A stretch of DNA of 64,000 bases, from the NCBI GenBank assembly GCA_963792895.1, contig CAWBYA010000004.1, forward strand, positions 372,001 to 436,000. Reading direction: 5' to 3'. The notes beneath the pieces were generated by a model that worked only from the letters and a program-made list of their open reading frames with translations, did not search any database and was not told the origin of the DNA. The position numbers were made by a program, and so were the translations under genes. Source of the stretch: UBA6912 sp963792895. Its GTDB lineage: Bacteria > Actinomycetota > Acidimicrobiia > Spongiisociales > UBA5794. This document shows, piece by piece, positions 51,240-59,522 of this stretch (position 1 is the first letter of the stretch; each line of letters begins with the position of its first letter).

Positions 51240-51998
51240 GTGTGCTTCCCCCCCGATTCCGTCCCGCCCATCCCCATCGTCTCAGGCGGGTCGTTGGGAC
51301 ATCGCGATCTGACCCTCGTGGCCACGGACGGAAACGAGTTCGCCGCATTCGAGGCGACCGCGTCCACTCCCAAGGGCGCCGGTGTCGTGGTGCTGCCCGA
51401 TGTCCGGGGCCTCTACCGCTTCTACGAGGAACTGGCGCTGCGGTTTGCGGAGGCTGGCTACGACGCAGTGGCCATCGACTACTTCGGGCGGACGGCCGAG
51501 GTCCGTAAGCGTGGTGATGACTTCCCGTTCATGGAGCACGTGCAACAGACCACTGCTGCCGGCGTCACGGCAGATACGAGGGCCGCTGTGGCGCACCTGC
51601 GAAGGGACGACCCGGGTCGGCGAGTGTTCACCGTGGGGTTCTGCTTCGGGGGCAGCAATTCGTGGCACCAGGCGGCCAACGGTCACGGGCTTGCGGGGGC
51701 GATCGGCTTCTATGGCCATCCCAATCGCGAGTTCCCCAAGGGAGCGATGCCGCTGGTCGGGCGGGCCGCCGAGATTGCGTGTCCCGTGCTCGGATTGATG
51801 GGCGGTGCCGATCCAGGCATCCCGGAGTCCGAAGTCCAGGCCTTTCGCAACGCGTTGGGAGAGGCCGGCGTACCTCACGAGATCGTGTCGTATCCCGGTG
51901 CGCCGCACTCCTTCTTCGACCGGCGCTACGAGGACTTCGCCGCTGAATCGAGCGACGCATGGTCTCGTCTGCTCGGGTTCCTCGAGACATACGGCTGA
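51240..51998 (+). CDS. Dienelactone hydrolase family protein
   Basis: A 252-residue hydrolase with the classical Cys elbow VGFCFGGSNSW, VVVLPDVRGLYRFYEELALRFAEAGY, AIDYFGRTA, GGADPGIP (Asp) and PGAPHSFFDR (His). Cys in GFCFGG matches bona fide dienelactone hydrolases of aromatic breakdown, unlike the Ser paralogue at 46026. GGAG is 8 bases before the GTG. It is divergent from the thiolase gene. Confidence 0.87.
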   Translation: MCFPPDSVPPIPIVSGGSLGHRDLTLVATDGNEFAAFEATASTPKGAGVVVLPDVRGLYRFYEELALRFAEAGYDAVAIDYFGRTAEVRKRGDDFPFMEHVQQTTAAGVTADTRAAVAHLRRDDPGRRVFTVGFCFGGSNSWHQAANGHGLAGAIGFYGHPNREFPKGAMPLVGRAAEIACPVLGLMGGADPGIPESEVQAFRNALGEAGVPHEIVSYPGAPHSFFDRRYEDFAAESSDAWSRLLGFLETYG

Positions 51999-52048
51999 GC
52001 GCTGTCTGGGGCGATATAGCCTGGGAGCACGCAAGACGAGGAGACGTC

Positions 52049-52891
52049 ATGGAGCCCCTGGCCGGAAGGACCATGTTCATTTCGGGGGCGAGTCGGGGTA
52101 TCGGCCTCGCCATCGCCAAGCGGGTCGCAGCAGATGGCGCCAACGTCGCCCTGATCGCCAAGACGGCTGAGCCGCACCCTCGCCTAGAGGGCACCGTCTT
52201 CAGCGCCGCCGAGGAGATCGAGGCGGCCGGCGGGCACGCCCTCCCCATCGTCGGTGACATCCGCTTCGAGGAACAGGTCGAGGCCGCGGTTGCCGAGACC
52301 GTCGCCAGGTTCGGTGGCATCGACTTCTGCGTGAACAACGCCTCCGCGATCAACCTTTCGAGTACCGAGTCGTTGTCCATGAAGGCATACGACCTCATGC
52401 AGGACATCAACACGAGGGGCACGTTCGTGGTGTCGCGAGCGTGCATCCCGCACCTCAAGCGCTCGGACAACGCTCAGATCCTCACCCTCAGCCCGCCACT
52501 CAACATGAAACCTCACTGGTTCCAGAACCACGCGGCCTACACGATCGCCAAGTACGGCATGAGCATGTGCACGCTCGGGATGGCCGAAGAGTTCGCATCT
52601 GACCGGATTGCCGTCAACAGCCTGTGGCCCAGAACGATCATCGCAACCGCTGCTGTCCAGAACCTGCTGGGCGGGGACGAGGCGATGCGGCGCTCCCGCA
52701 AGCCGGAGATCCTCGCGGACGCTGCCTACGAGATCTTCAGCCGTCCCACCCGGGATGACACACATGAGCTGCGCACGGGCAACTTCTACATCGACGACGA
52801 GGTGCTGGCGGGGGCCGGCATCACAGACCTCTCGGTGTATGCCTACGGCGCCGGCGACGAGTTGCAGCGCGACATCTTCCTCGACGAGTGA
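52049..52891 (+). CDS. SDR oxidoreductase (HSDL2-like)
   Basis: A 280-residue short-chain dehydrogenase: FISGASRGIGLAIAKR, CVNNASAINLSSTESL, and the catalytic YTIAK. The insertion TAEPHPRLEGTVFSAAEEIEAAGG and SPPLNMKPHWFQNHAAYT are typical of HSDL2-type proteins that act on lipid or sterol substrates. ACGAGGAG precedes the ATG at 52049; TATAGCCT near 52014 could be the -10. Confidence 0.87.
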   Translation: MEPLAGRTMFISGASRGIGLAIAKRVAADGANVALIAKTAEPHPRLEGTVFSAAEEIEAAGGHALPIVGDIRFEEQVEAAVAETVARFGGIDFCVNNASAINLSSTESLSMKAYDLMQDINTRGTFVVSRACIPHLKRSDNAQILTLSPPLNMKPHWFQNHAAYTIAKYGMSMCTLGMAEEFASDRIAVNSLWPRTIIATAAVQNLLGGDEAMRRSRKPEILADAAYEIFSRPTRDDTHELRTGNFYIDDEVLAGAGITDLSVYAYGAGDELQRDIFLDE

Positions 52892-52990
52892 CGTCCTTGT
52901 CACAGATGTTGCGAACCCTCGGCTCGGGTGTACGCAACGGTACAGCGGAGCCTACGGTTGCCGCCCAGCGCCCATCCCAAGGAGGCCCTC

Positions 52991-53953
52991 ATGCTGCGGC
53001 AAGCGATTGACGGCGTGTTGGAGGCGACCATCGTGCCGAGCTTCTCGAAGGCGGGTTACGCCGTGCGCCGCCGTCTCTATGCGTGGCAACCGATCACGAC
53101 CGATCTCTCCGGCCGCACCGTGCTCCTCACAGGCGCAACCTCGGGGATCGGGCTCGCCGCCGCTGTTGGCATCGCCGAACGAGGTGCCCGCGTCGTCGCC
53201 GTCGGGCGAGATGCTGAACGGGGCGAGAAAGCTGTTGCCGAGATCCGGCATCGCTCGGGGAGCGGCCTCGTCGAGTTCGCCCGGCTCGACGTGAGCGACC
53301 TCGTGGCGGTCCGTGCGTTTGCGGAGGCATTCGCCGAGGCCGAGCCCCGCCTCGATGCGCTCGTACACAACGCAGGTGCGCTGCTCCCCGAGCGACAGGA
53401 GAGCGCACAGGGTGTCGAAGTGACGCTCGCAGCGCACCTTCTCGGCCCCTATGTCCTCACCCGCGCCTTGCACCCCTTGCTTGCTGCGACGCCGCACTCC
53501 CGCATCGTCTTCATGTCCTCCGGCGGCATGTATGCGTTCGGGCTCGATCTCGATCGGCTCGAACTGAGCCCAGGCGGTTACGACGGGAAGGCGGCGTACG
53601 CCAGGGCCAAACGTGCTCAGGTGGTGCTCACCGGCTTGCTGGCATCGGAGTATGCAGCGGATGGCATCGTGGTCCATTCCATGCACCCTGGGTGGGCGGA
53701 CACGGCCGGCGTCGAGGCAGGCATCCCGGGCTTCCGCAAGGTGGCCCGGTCGATCCTGCGCTCAGCAGACGAGGGCGCAGATACGTTGGTGTGGCTGGTC
53801 GCGTCCGACGAAGCGCTGCAATCGACGGGCGGCTTCTGGCACGACCGCAGGCGCCGATCGGTCACAAAGCTGCCGCGCACCGCAGTCGACGAGGAGACGA
53901 GGGACGCGCTCATCCCTTGGATCGAGGCCCGCATCGACCGCGCAGTCGCGTGA
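52991..53953 (+). CDS. SDR oxidoreductase (DHRS12-like)
   Basis: A 320-residue protein with an N-terminal helix-rich extension (about 40 residues) before VLLTGATSGIGLAAAVG, then LDALVHNAGAL, VFMSSGGMYAFG and the catalytic YARAK. AAGGAGG is 5 bases before the ATG. Its stop overlaps the photolyase-like gene start (GTGA), so both are co-translated. Substrate unknown. Confidence 0.85.
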   Translation: MLRQAIDGVLEATIVPSFSKAGYAVRRRLYAWQPITTDLSGRTVLLTGATSGIGLAAAVGIAERGARVVAVGRDAERGEKAVAEIRHRSGSGLVEFARLDVSDLVAVRAFAEAFAEAEPRLDALVHNAGALLPERQESAQGVEVTLAAHLLGPYVLTRALHPLLAATPHSRIVFMSSGGMYAFGLDLDRLELSPGGYDGKAAYARAKRAQVVLTGLLASEYAADGIVVHSMHPGWADTAGVEAGIPGFRKVARSILRSADEGADTLVWLVASDEALQSTGGFWHDRRRRSVTKLPRTAVDEETRDALIPWIEARIDRAVA

Positions 53954-55450
53954 GCGGGCCGTCGCTGGAGACGGTGTGGGTGTTGGGCGACCAGCTCAAT
54001 CGCACGATCGCAAGCCTGGCCGACGCCTCACCGCAGCGCACCCGGATCCTCATGGTGGAGAGTGCGGCCAAGATGGCCTCGCAGCGGTTCCACCGCCAGC
54101 GCCTCCACCTGGTGATCACCGCTATGCGGCGGTTTGCCGGCGAGTTGCGTGACGCCGGGTTCGACGTCGACTACCGGCACGCCGATTCGCTCGCCGCCGG
54201 ACTCGACGGCCACCGTGCCGACCATCACCCACCCAGGGTGAAGCTCATGGAGCCCATGTCTTGGTCGATGAGAGAGGCGGCCGCCGGCTTGGGCGTCGCC
54301 CTGGTGCGATCAAACCAGTTCCTTTGCCACTACGAGGAGTTCGCGGGGTGGGCTGCCGGGCGCAACCGGGTGGTCATGGAGGACTTCTACCGCTGGCAGC
54401 GCCAGCGACTCGGCTACCTCATGGACGGCGACGAGCCGGCCGGCGGCAAGTGGAACTTCGACGCCGCCAATCGGGAACCGCCGCCGAAGGGTGGATTGAC
54501 ACGAGCCTCGCGACCGACGAGCCGCCTCGACGACCTCGACCGCGAGGTCATCGCTCGGCTCCCCGCCACCGCCTTCGGCGCCGATCCAGACGGCACCTGG
54601 GCAACGAGTCGCCGCGCCGCGCTCGGTGCGGCTTCGGTTCTTCATCGACGAGCTGCTTCCCGGCTTCGGCCCGTATCAGGACGCGATCCTCGTGGGCGAC
54701 TGGGCGATGGGCCACTCGCTGCTCAGCCCCTACCTGAATCTCGGCCTTCTGACACCGAGCGAGGTGTGTGACGCCGCCGAGGAGGCCTTCCGCAGCGGCC
54801 GAGCCCCGATCGAATCGGTGGAAGGCTTCATCCGGCAAATCATCGGATGGCGGGAGTACGTGTGGGGTCTGTATTGGCTGGGCATGCCCGAGTACGCAGG
54901 CCGCAACGAGATGGGAGCGGATCGGCCACTCCCGCCGCTGTTCGCAAGCGGTGAGACGGACATGCGGTGCGTCGCCGACTCGCTCGCATCGGTCGCCGAT
55001 CATGCGTACGCCCACCACATCCAGCGCCTCATGGTCCTGGGCAATCTTGCACTCCTCGCCGGCGTCGTGCCGCAGGAGATGGTGAGATGGATGTGGGCGT
55101 CCTTCGTCGACGGCGCCGAGTGGGTGATGGTTCCCAACGTGCTGGGCATGGCCCTCTACGCCGACGGCGGGCTGATGGCCACGAAACCGTACGCCGCCGG
55201 GGGCAACTACCTCAACAAGATGAGCGACGCCTGCGGCGACTGTCGGTTCGATCCGAAGCGGCGGACCGGCGAGGATGCCTGCCCGTTCACGACGCTCTAT
55301 TGGGACTATCTCGCCCGCAATCGCGATCTCCTCGCGGGCAACCACCGTATCGCTCGTCAGCTCGCCGCTGCGGCGCGCCTCGGCGACATCGCAGACGTTC
55401 GAGAGCGGGCGGGAGAGGTGCGTCAGCGCCTCGATGCCGGAGAGCTCTGA
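53950..55450 (+). CDS. FeS cryptochrome/photolyase-related protein, frameshifted
   Basis: Two frames together give about 499 residues, the length of prokaryotic (6-4) photolyase PhrB-type proteins. Frame one: VWVLGDQLNRTIASL, FHRQRLHLVITAMRRFA and KWNFDAANR. Frame two: FFIDELLPGFGPYQDAILVGDW, IIGWREYVWGLYW, MSDACGDCRFDP-x7-DACPF, whose Cys bind the FeS cluster. The break is one extra base in GG at 54625-54626; CTC-GTG-CGG restores the frame. It repairs UV photoproducts using FAD and light if intact. The GTG start overlaps the SDR stop. Confidence 0.8.
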
Positions 55451-55454
55451 AGGA

Positions 55455-56201
55455 TCAGATCTGGTGGGGGATCCCGATGCGCACGGGCACGCCGGGCGAG
55501 TAGTGGACGAGCGGTGTCCCCCGCGGTTGCCCGTAGCCTGCCGCGGCGACGAGACCGTCCTCGAGATCGATCAGCTCCGCCGTTTGAAGCGGCCAGGTTG
55601 GGTGCTCGACCGGGGCGTATGCCAGCCGCTTTCCAAGCGCCGTCCACAGGCCCCACCGTGCGGTCAGGAAACGTTCGAGACCGCCGACTTCGGCGTCGCC
55701 GAGCGGGCGACCCGGTCGCACGGCAAGCCGGCTCGTCGCCCCGCTTGGACCCGGCCACCGACGGCGCGCCGTGTAGGTGACGGTCTCGTCGGCGGCGTGG
55801 TCGATCGCCATCTTCGCCCACATGTAGGGAAGGCGGTAGGTGGTCTGGGCAACGATGACGGGCAAGAGCCGGGAGATGTCGAGCGAGTGGAACCACACTC
55901 CCGGGCGGCCGTCTGGGCCAACTACGTAGGTGCGCACGTTGGTCTCGGGAAACGTCCCGAAATAGGGGATCGCCGGCATGAACGGCGGTCGAATCTTCTC
56001 CATGTGGAACGCAACCAGGCCCACCCACCCTGCGCCGTCGTGCACATCGACCGTCAAGCCGGGTGGTAGGAGCCGCTGCACCTCGTCCGGGTCGACCGCC
56101 CAATGTGCGAAGGCGAGATCCATCCACCGCTGATACATGACGGGGTGGGCAACGGGTTCGGCCGTGACCAGGGGATAACGTTCAGCAGCTGGCGTGATCA
56201 T
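55455..56201 (-). CDS. DUF2071 (YqjF-like) family protein
   Basis: A 248-residue protein with the DUF2071 start HPVMYQRWMDLAFAHWAVDPDEVQRLLPPGLTVD and a middle segment NVRTYVVGPDGRPGVWFHSLDI, related in fold to acetoacetate decarboxylase. Function unknown. The ATG at 56201 is chosen; a GTG at 56249 would add 16 residues and the spacing of the nearby GAGG favours neither clearly. Convergent with the photolyase gene with only four bases between stops. Confidence 0.75.
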   Translation of the reverse strand: MITPAAERYPLVTAEPVAHPVMYQRWMDLAFAHWAVDPDEVQRLLPPGLTVDVHDGAGWVGLVAFHMEKIRPPFMPAIPYFGTFPETNVRTYVVGPDGRPGVWFHSLDISRLLPVIVAQTTYRLPYMWAKMAIDHAADETVTYTARRRWPGPSGATSRLAVRPGRPLGDAEVGGLERFLTARWGLWTALGKRLAYAPVEHPTWPLQTAELIDLEDGLVAAAGYGQPRGTPLVHYSPGVPVRIGIPHQI

Positions 56202-56313
56202 CACCTCGTGTACGAGCCTGAGGATCGGTTGGGATGGTTCCGCTCGCACGTCGTATCGCCCACATGGCGCGCCGGCGCCGTAGTTCTGGTGGAGGCACGC
56301 AGGGAGGCCGTAG

Positions 56314-56757
56314 ATGACAGAAGCGAATTCGTTGCTGCTCGTGGTTCACGCCGCGGCCACTTGGGGGATGGTCGGCCTCATCTGGTTCGTCCAGGTGGTG
56401 CACTACCCGCTCTTTCGGAGTGTGGGTGGCGCGGCCTTCACGGGCTATGAAGCCGAACACCAGCGCAGGACCACGTTGGTGGTGATGGTCGTGATGCCGG
56501 TGGAGCTCGTCACCGGCCTGGCGCTCCTCTGGGTGCGGCCGCTCGGAGTGGACACTGCCATCGTGTTGGCAGCAACTGCGTTGCTCGGTGTGGTGTGGAT
56601 CTCGACCGCGTTGTGGCAGGCTCCACTCCACGGCCGGCTCGGTGCCGGCTATGACGAGCGCCTGGTGGGGATGCTCGTCGCGTCGAATTGGTTGAGAACG
56701 GTCGTGTGGTCGGTGCGTGGTGTCCTGGTTGCCGTCATGCTGCTGTCGTCCGCTTGA
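56314..56757 (+). CDS. Conserved four-helix membrane protein of unknown function
   Basis: A 147-residue protein with four hydrophobic helices: VVHAAATWGMVGLIWFVQVVHY, LVVMVVMPVELVTGLALLWV, AIVLAATALLGVVWISTAL and VVWSVRGVLVAVMLL. The conserved-looking W-x4-VVHYPLF and EAEHQRRT segments match an unnamed family found in many bacteria. GGGAGG lies 6 bases before the ATG. No partner gene is obvious. Confidence 0.6.
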   Translation: MTEANSLLLVVHAAATWGMVGLIWFVQVVHYPLFRSVGGAAFTGYEAEHQRRTTLVVMVVMPVELVTGLALLWVRPLGVDTAIVLAATALLGVVWISTALWQAPLHGRLGAGYDERLVGMLVASNWLRTVVWSVRGVLVAVMLLSSA

Positions 56758-56805
56758 CCGCAACGCTCACTAGCGTGGTGCTTCGTCTCACCGGGATCAT
56801 CACCC

Positions 56806-57799
56806 ATGGCTGAACGTACGGCAGAGGAGACGTTCGAGGCGTTCAAGAACTCGTTCTTCTACGGGTCGCGCACTGACCTGTCGTTCAAGTTCCTCCAGTC
56901 GCTACCCGCCGGAGAGGCAGCCGAGTTCCTCGCGGCAGTGCTGAAGGAGATCGGCGCCGGCTTCGACGATGGTGATCTGTCCCGCCTCCACCAGTTGGTG
57001 TACGAGTGGCAGGTCCGCGCCTACGCAGGGCAGCCCGGTGCGGCCAGGTATCGCGTGTACGACGACGGTCCCTTCACGCTGCCTACGAAACCAGTGGCAG
57101 ACAGTCGCGTCGGCCTGCTGACGAGCTCGGGCCACTTCGTAGCCGGCGACGATCCGCAACCGCTTGGTGTGGCCGACATGACCCAGGAGGAGGCGATCAT
57201 CCGCATGGGGGAGTTCCTCCGCACACCGCCGGAACTCTCAGTCATCCCGGCGACCACGCCACGAAGAGACCTGCGGGTTCGCCACGGCGGCTACGACATC
57301 CGCAGCGCCGAACGCGACCCGAACGTCACCTTTCCGCTCGAGGTACTCGCCGATGCGGCAGCCGACGGCGCCATCGGAGCAGTCGCAGACGAGGCCTACT
57401 CGTTCGTAGGGGCAACGGCGCAAACCCGCCTCCGCAGGGTGATCCCGGACTGGATTGCTCGAATCGTGGCGGCACGAATCGACGTCCTGCTGCTCGTGCC
57501 CGTCTGACCCATCTGCCACGTGTCGGTCGGGCACGTCGCACGCGCGGGCTGAGGAGGCCGGGATACCGACCGTGGCGATCCAGGTTGGGTCGTTTCGTCA
57601 TGTCGCCGAGGAGATGCGGTTGCCTCGAGTGGTCGTCACGAGGAACCCGATGGGCCGCCCACTCGGAGCGGCCGGTGATCGGGAGCGGCACCGCCGGGTG
57701 GTCGCTGCTGCGCTCGACGTCATCGACGCCGCAGAGCACGGTGGCTCGATCGTCGAGCTGACCGAGGCGTTTCGGCCGGGCAGGCGCCACGGTGGCTAG
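56806..57799 (+). CDS. GrdB/PrdB-like reductase family protein with in-frame UGA (candidate Sec) and one frameshift
   Basis: Residues 1-233 read from the ATG at 56806 to a TGA at 57505; the frame continues as PICHVSVGHVARA. If the TGA is read as residue 234, the motif is LLLVPV-U-PIC (UxxC). In glycine/sarcosine/betaine and proline reductase selenoprotein B relatives this position is the redox-active Sec or Cys. One extra G in GGG (57546-57548) then shifts the frame; removing it gives ARA-AEEAGIPTVAI, with family spacing from Cys to GIPT, through to TAG at 57797. The corrected protein is 330 residues. A hairpin with bacterial SECIS geometry follows the TGA. A true stop would leave the conserved C-terminal third untranslated. 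Confidence 0.72.
57505..57540 (+). promoter_or_regulatory. UGA codon and candidate bacterial SECIS hairpin
   Basis: After the TGA (57505-57507), bases 57514-57524 pair with 57530-57540: ten pairs, one of them a T-G wobble, interrupted by one C-C mismatch. The closing loop 57525-57529 is GGTCG. The loop begins 17 bases after the UGA, inside the 16-37 range reported for bacterial SECIS elements, and starts with the G expected for SelB binding. GC-rich coding DNA forms hairpins easily, so this supports but does not prove Sec insertion. Confidence 0.5.
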
Positions 57800-58217
57800 G
57801 AAGGGACCGCACTACCGGGTGATCCCGCACACGGCAGACACGGGGATCGAAGCTGACGCCCCCACACTCGCCGAGCTGTACGCAACGTGCGCCTACGCGA
57901 TGTTCGCCGTCATGGTCGATCTCGACGAGCTGGTGCCGACCGACCAATTGGTGGTGAGGGTCGCAGGCAGCGATCCCGCCGATGTGCTCGTCGGGCTGCT
58001 CTCTGAGCTGCTCGCCGTCGCCGATGGGGAGGGCGTGATCTGCTGTACGTTCGAAGTGGCTATCGCCAGTGAGACGGAGACCGAGCTACACGCTGGAACG
58101 GTTCCCATGATGGGCGTCGAGCTGTGCGGCCCGCCCGTCAAGGCGGTCACGTATCACGAGCTCGATGTGGTTCGACTCCCGGGCGGCTGGCGCGCTCGGG
58201 TCCTTCTCGACGTGTGA
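57792..58217 (+). CDS. Archease
   Basis: A 141-residue protein with YRVIPHTADTGIEADAPTLAELYATCAYAMF, a conserved start of archease, PADVLVGLLSELLAVAD, and PVKAVTYHELDV. Archease activates the RNA ligase RtcB by promoting its guanylylation; rtcB lies 1.3 kb downstream. The GTG start overlaps the last 8 bases of the GrdB-like gene, so they are co-translated. There is no other use known for this family, so a working RtcB system is expected. Confidence 0.88.
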   Translation: MARKGPHYRVIPHTADTGIEADAPTLAELYATCAYAMFAVMVDLDELVPTDQLVVRVAGSDPADVLVGLLSELLAVADGEGVICCTFEVAIASETETELHAGTVPMMGVELCGPPVKAVTYHELDVVRLPGGWRARVLLDV

Positions 58218-58231
58218 TGCCGCACCGCTCA

Positions 58232-58237
58232 TAGGAT
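58232..58237 (+). promoter_or_regulatory. -10 box of leaderless MFS gene
   Basis: TAGGAT, then six bases, then the GTG at 58244. Confidence 0.55.
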
Positions 58238-58243
58238 GCCTCG

Positions 58244-59447
58244 GTGGGCAAACGCTGGGGCGGTCTCAAAGGCTTGCCGCGCACGGTGGTGGCGCTCGGC
58301 GCCGTCAGCTTCCTGACGGACCTGTCGAGCGAGATGATCTATCCGTTGCTGCCGGTCTTCCTCGTCGATGTGCTCGGCGCAGGCGCCCTCGCTCTTGGCG
58401 CCATCGAGGGGGTGGCCGAATCGACGGCCGCGCTGCTGAAGGTCGCCTCGGGCTGGTGGGCTGATCGGATGCGCCGCCGCAAGCCGCTCGTGGTGGCCGG
58501 CTACGGGTTGTCGGGGACCGTCCGTCCCCTGATCGGCCTCGCCGGCTCATGGCCGGTCGTGGTCGTCCTCCGGTTTGGCGACCGGGTGGGCAAGGGCATC
58601 CGTACGTCCCCCAGGGACGCACTCATCGCCGATGTGACGCCACCGGATCGCCGCGGCGCCGCCTACGGGCTGCACCGCGCGTTGGACCACGCTGGGGCCG
58701 TTGCAGGGCCGTTGGCCGCTGCCGGTCTCTTGCTGATACCCGGCATGACCCTACGTGCCGTCTTCCTTCTCGCGGCGATCCCCGCTGCACTCGTGATCCT
58801 CGTGCTGGTGACGCGCGTGACGGAGGAGGATCGTGCCGAGCCGTCCGCAGCGGCGCCGCCGTCGCTACGGGCGAGTTGGCTGCGCATGGGGGTGCCATTC
58901 AAACGGCTGCTCGTCGCGGTCATGATCTTCACCCTTGGAAACAGCACCGATGCCTTTCTGCTCTTTCGCCTCGCCGACGCCGGCTTCGCGGCAGGGTGGA
59001 TCGCGGTGTTGTGGGCGCTTCACAACGGGGTGAAGATGCTCGCCAACCTCGCCGGTGGCCAACTTGCCGACCGGCTGGATCGTCGCACCTTGGTGACCGC
59101 CGGCTGGACGGTCTACGCCGCAATCTATCTCGGGTTCGGTGTGACGAGCGCCACCGCGCCAGCTCGTTGCCCTCTTCCTTGCGTACGGCGTCTACTTTGG
59201 CCTCACCGAGCCGGTGGAACGGGCGTGGGTGGCGGCACTTGCCCCGGCGGAATCGCGGGGCGCGGCATTCGGGTTGTACAACGGCGCCATTGGGATCACC
59301 GCTCTCCCGGCGAGCCTCCTGTTCGGTGCGGTTTACGCAGCCGCCGGGCCGGGCGCGGCGTTCGGCATGGGTGCAGCGCTTGCCGTTGCGGCAACGGTGC
59401 TGCTGGCACGAGTTCCTTCCGGATCATCTGCGGCCCCATCTCACTGA
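58244..59447 (+). CDS. MFS transporter, frameshifted
   Basis: A 12-helix major-facilitator protein of about 400 residues over two frames. The first frame has FLTDLSSEMIYPLLPVFLVDVLG, the loop 2-3 type GWWADRMRRRKPLV, and RVGKGIRTSPRDALIADV. The second frame gives LVALFLAYGVYFGLTEPVERAWVAAL to the end. One extra C in CC at 59159-59160 separates them; reading GCG-CAG-CTC restores ATAQLVALFLAYG. Substrate unknown. It sits between archease and rtcB but has its own leaderless promoter. Confidence 0.8.
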
Positions 59448-59510
59448 GCGGAGCGCCGGCCGACGGAGCACTCGGGCCGGAAGGCCGTGGGCGACGCCGA
59501 AGCCCTGCCC

Positions 59511-59516
59511 TACGCT
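59511..59516 (+). promoter_or_regulatory. -10 box of leaderless rtcB
   Basis: TACGCT, then TGGCGA, then the ATG at 59523. Confidence 0.6.
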
Positions 59517-59522
59517 TGGCGA

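Noticed and set aside
57508..57799. A separate gene after the UGA of the GrdB-like frame
   Set aside because: No start codon or ribosome site precedes the conserved C-terminal third, and its sequence continues the same family domain.
45420..59165. Programmed +1 frameshifting at the four broken genes
   Set aside because: None has a stop codon or slippery run at the switch, nor a spaced internal Shine-Dalgarno; extra bases in short G/C runs explain them more simply.
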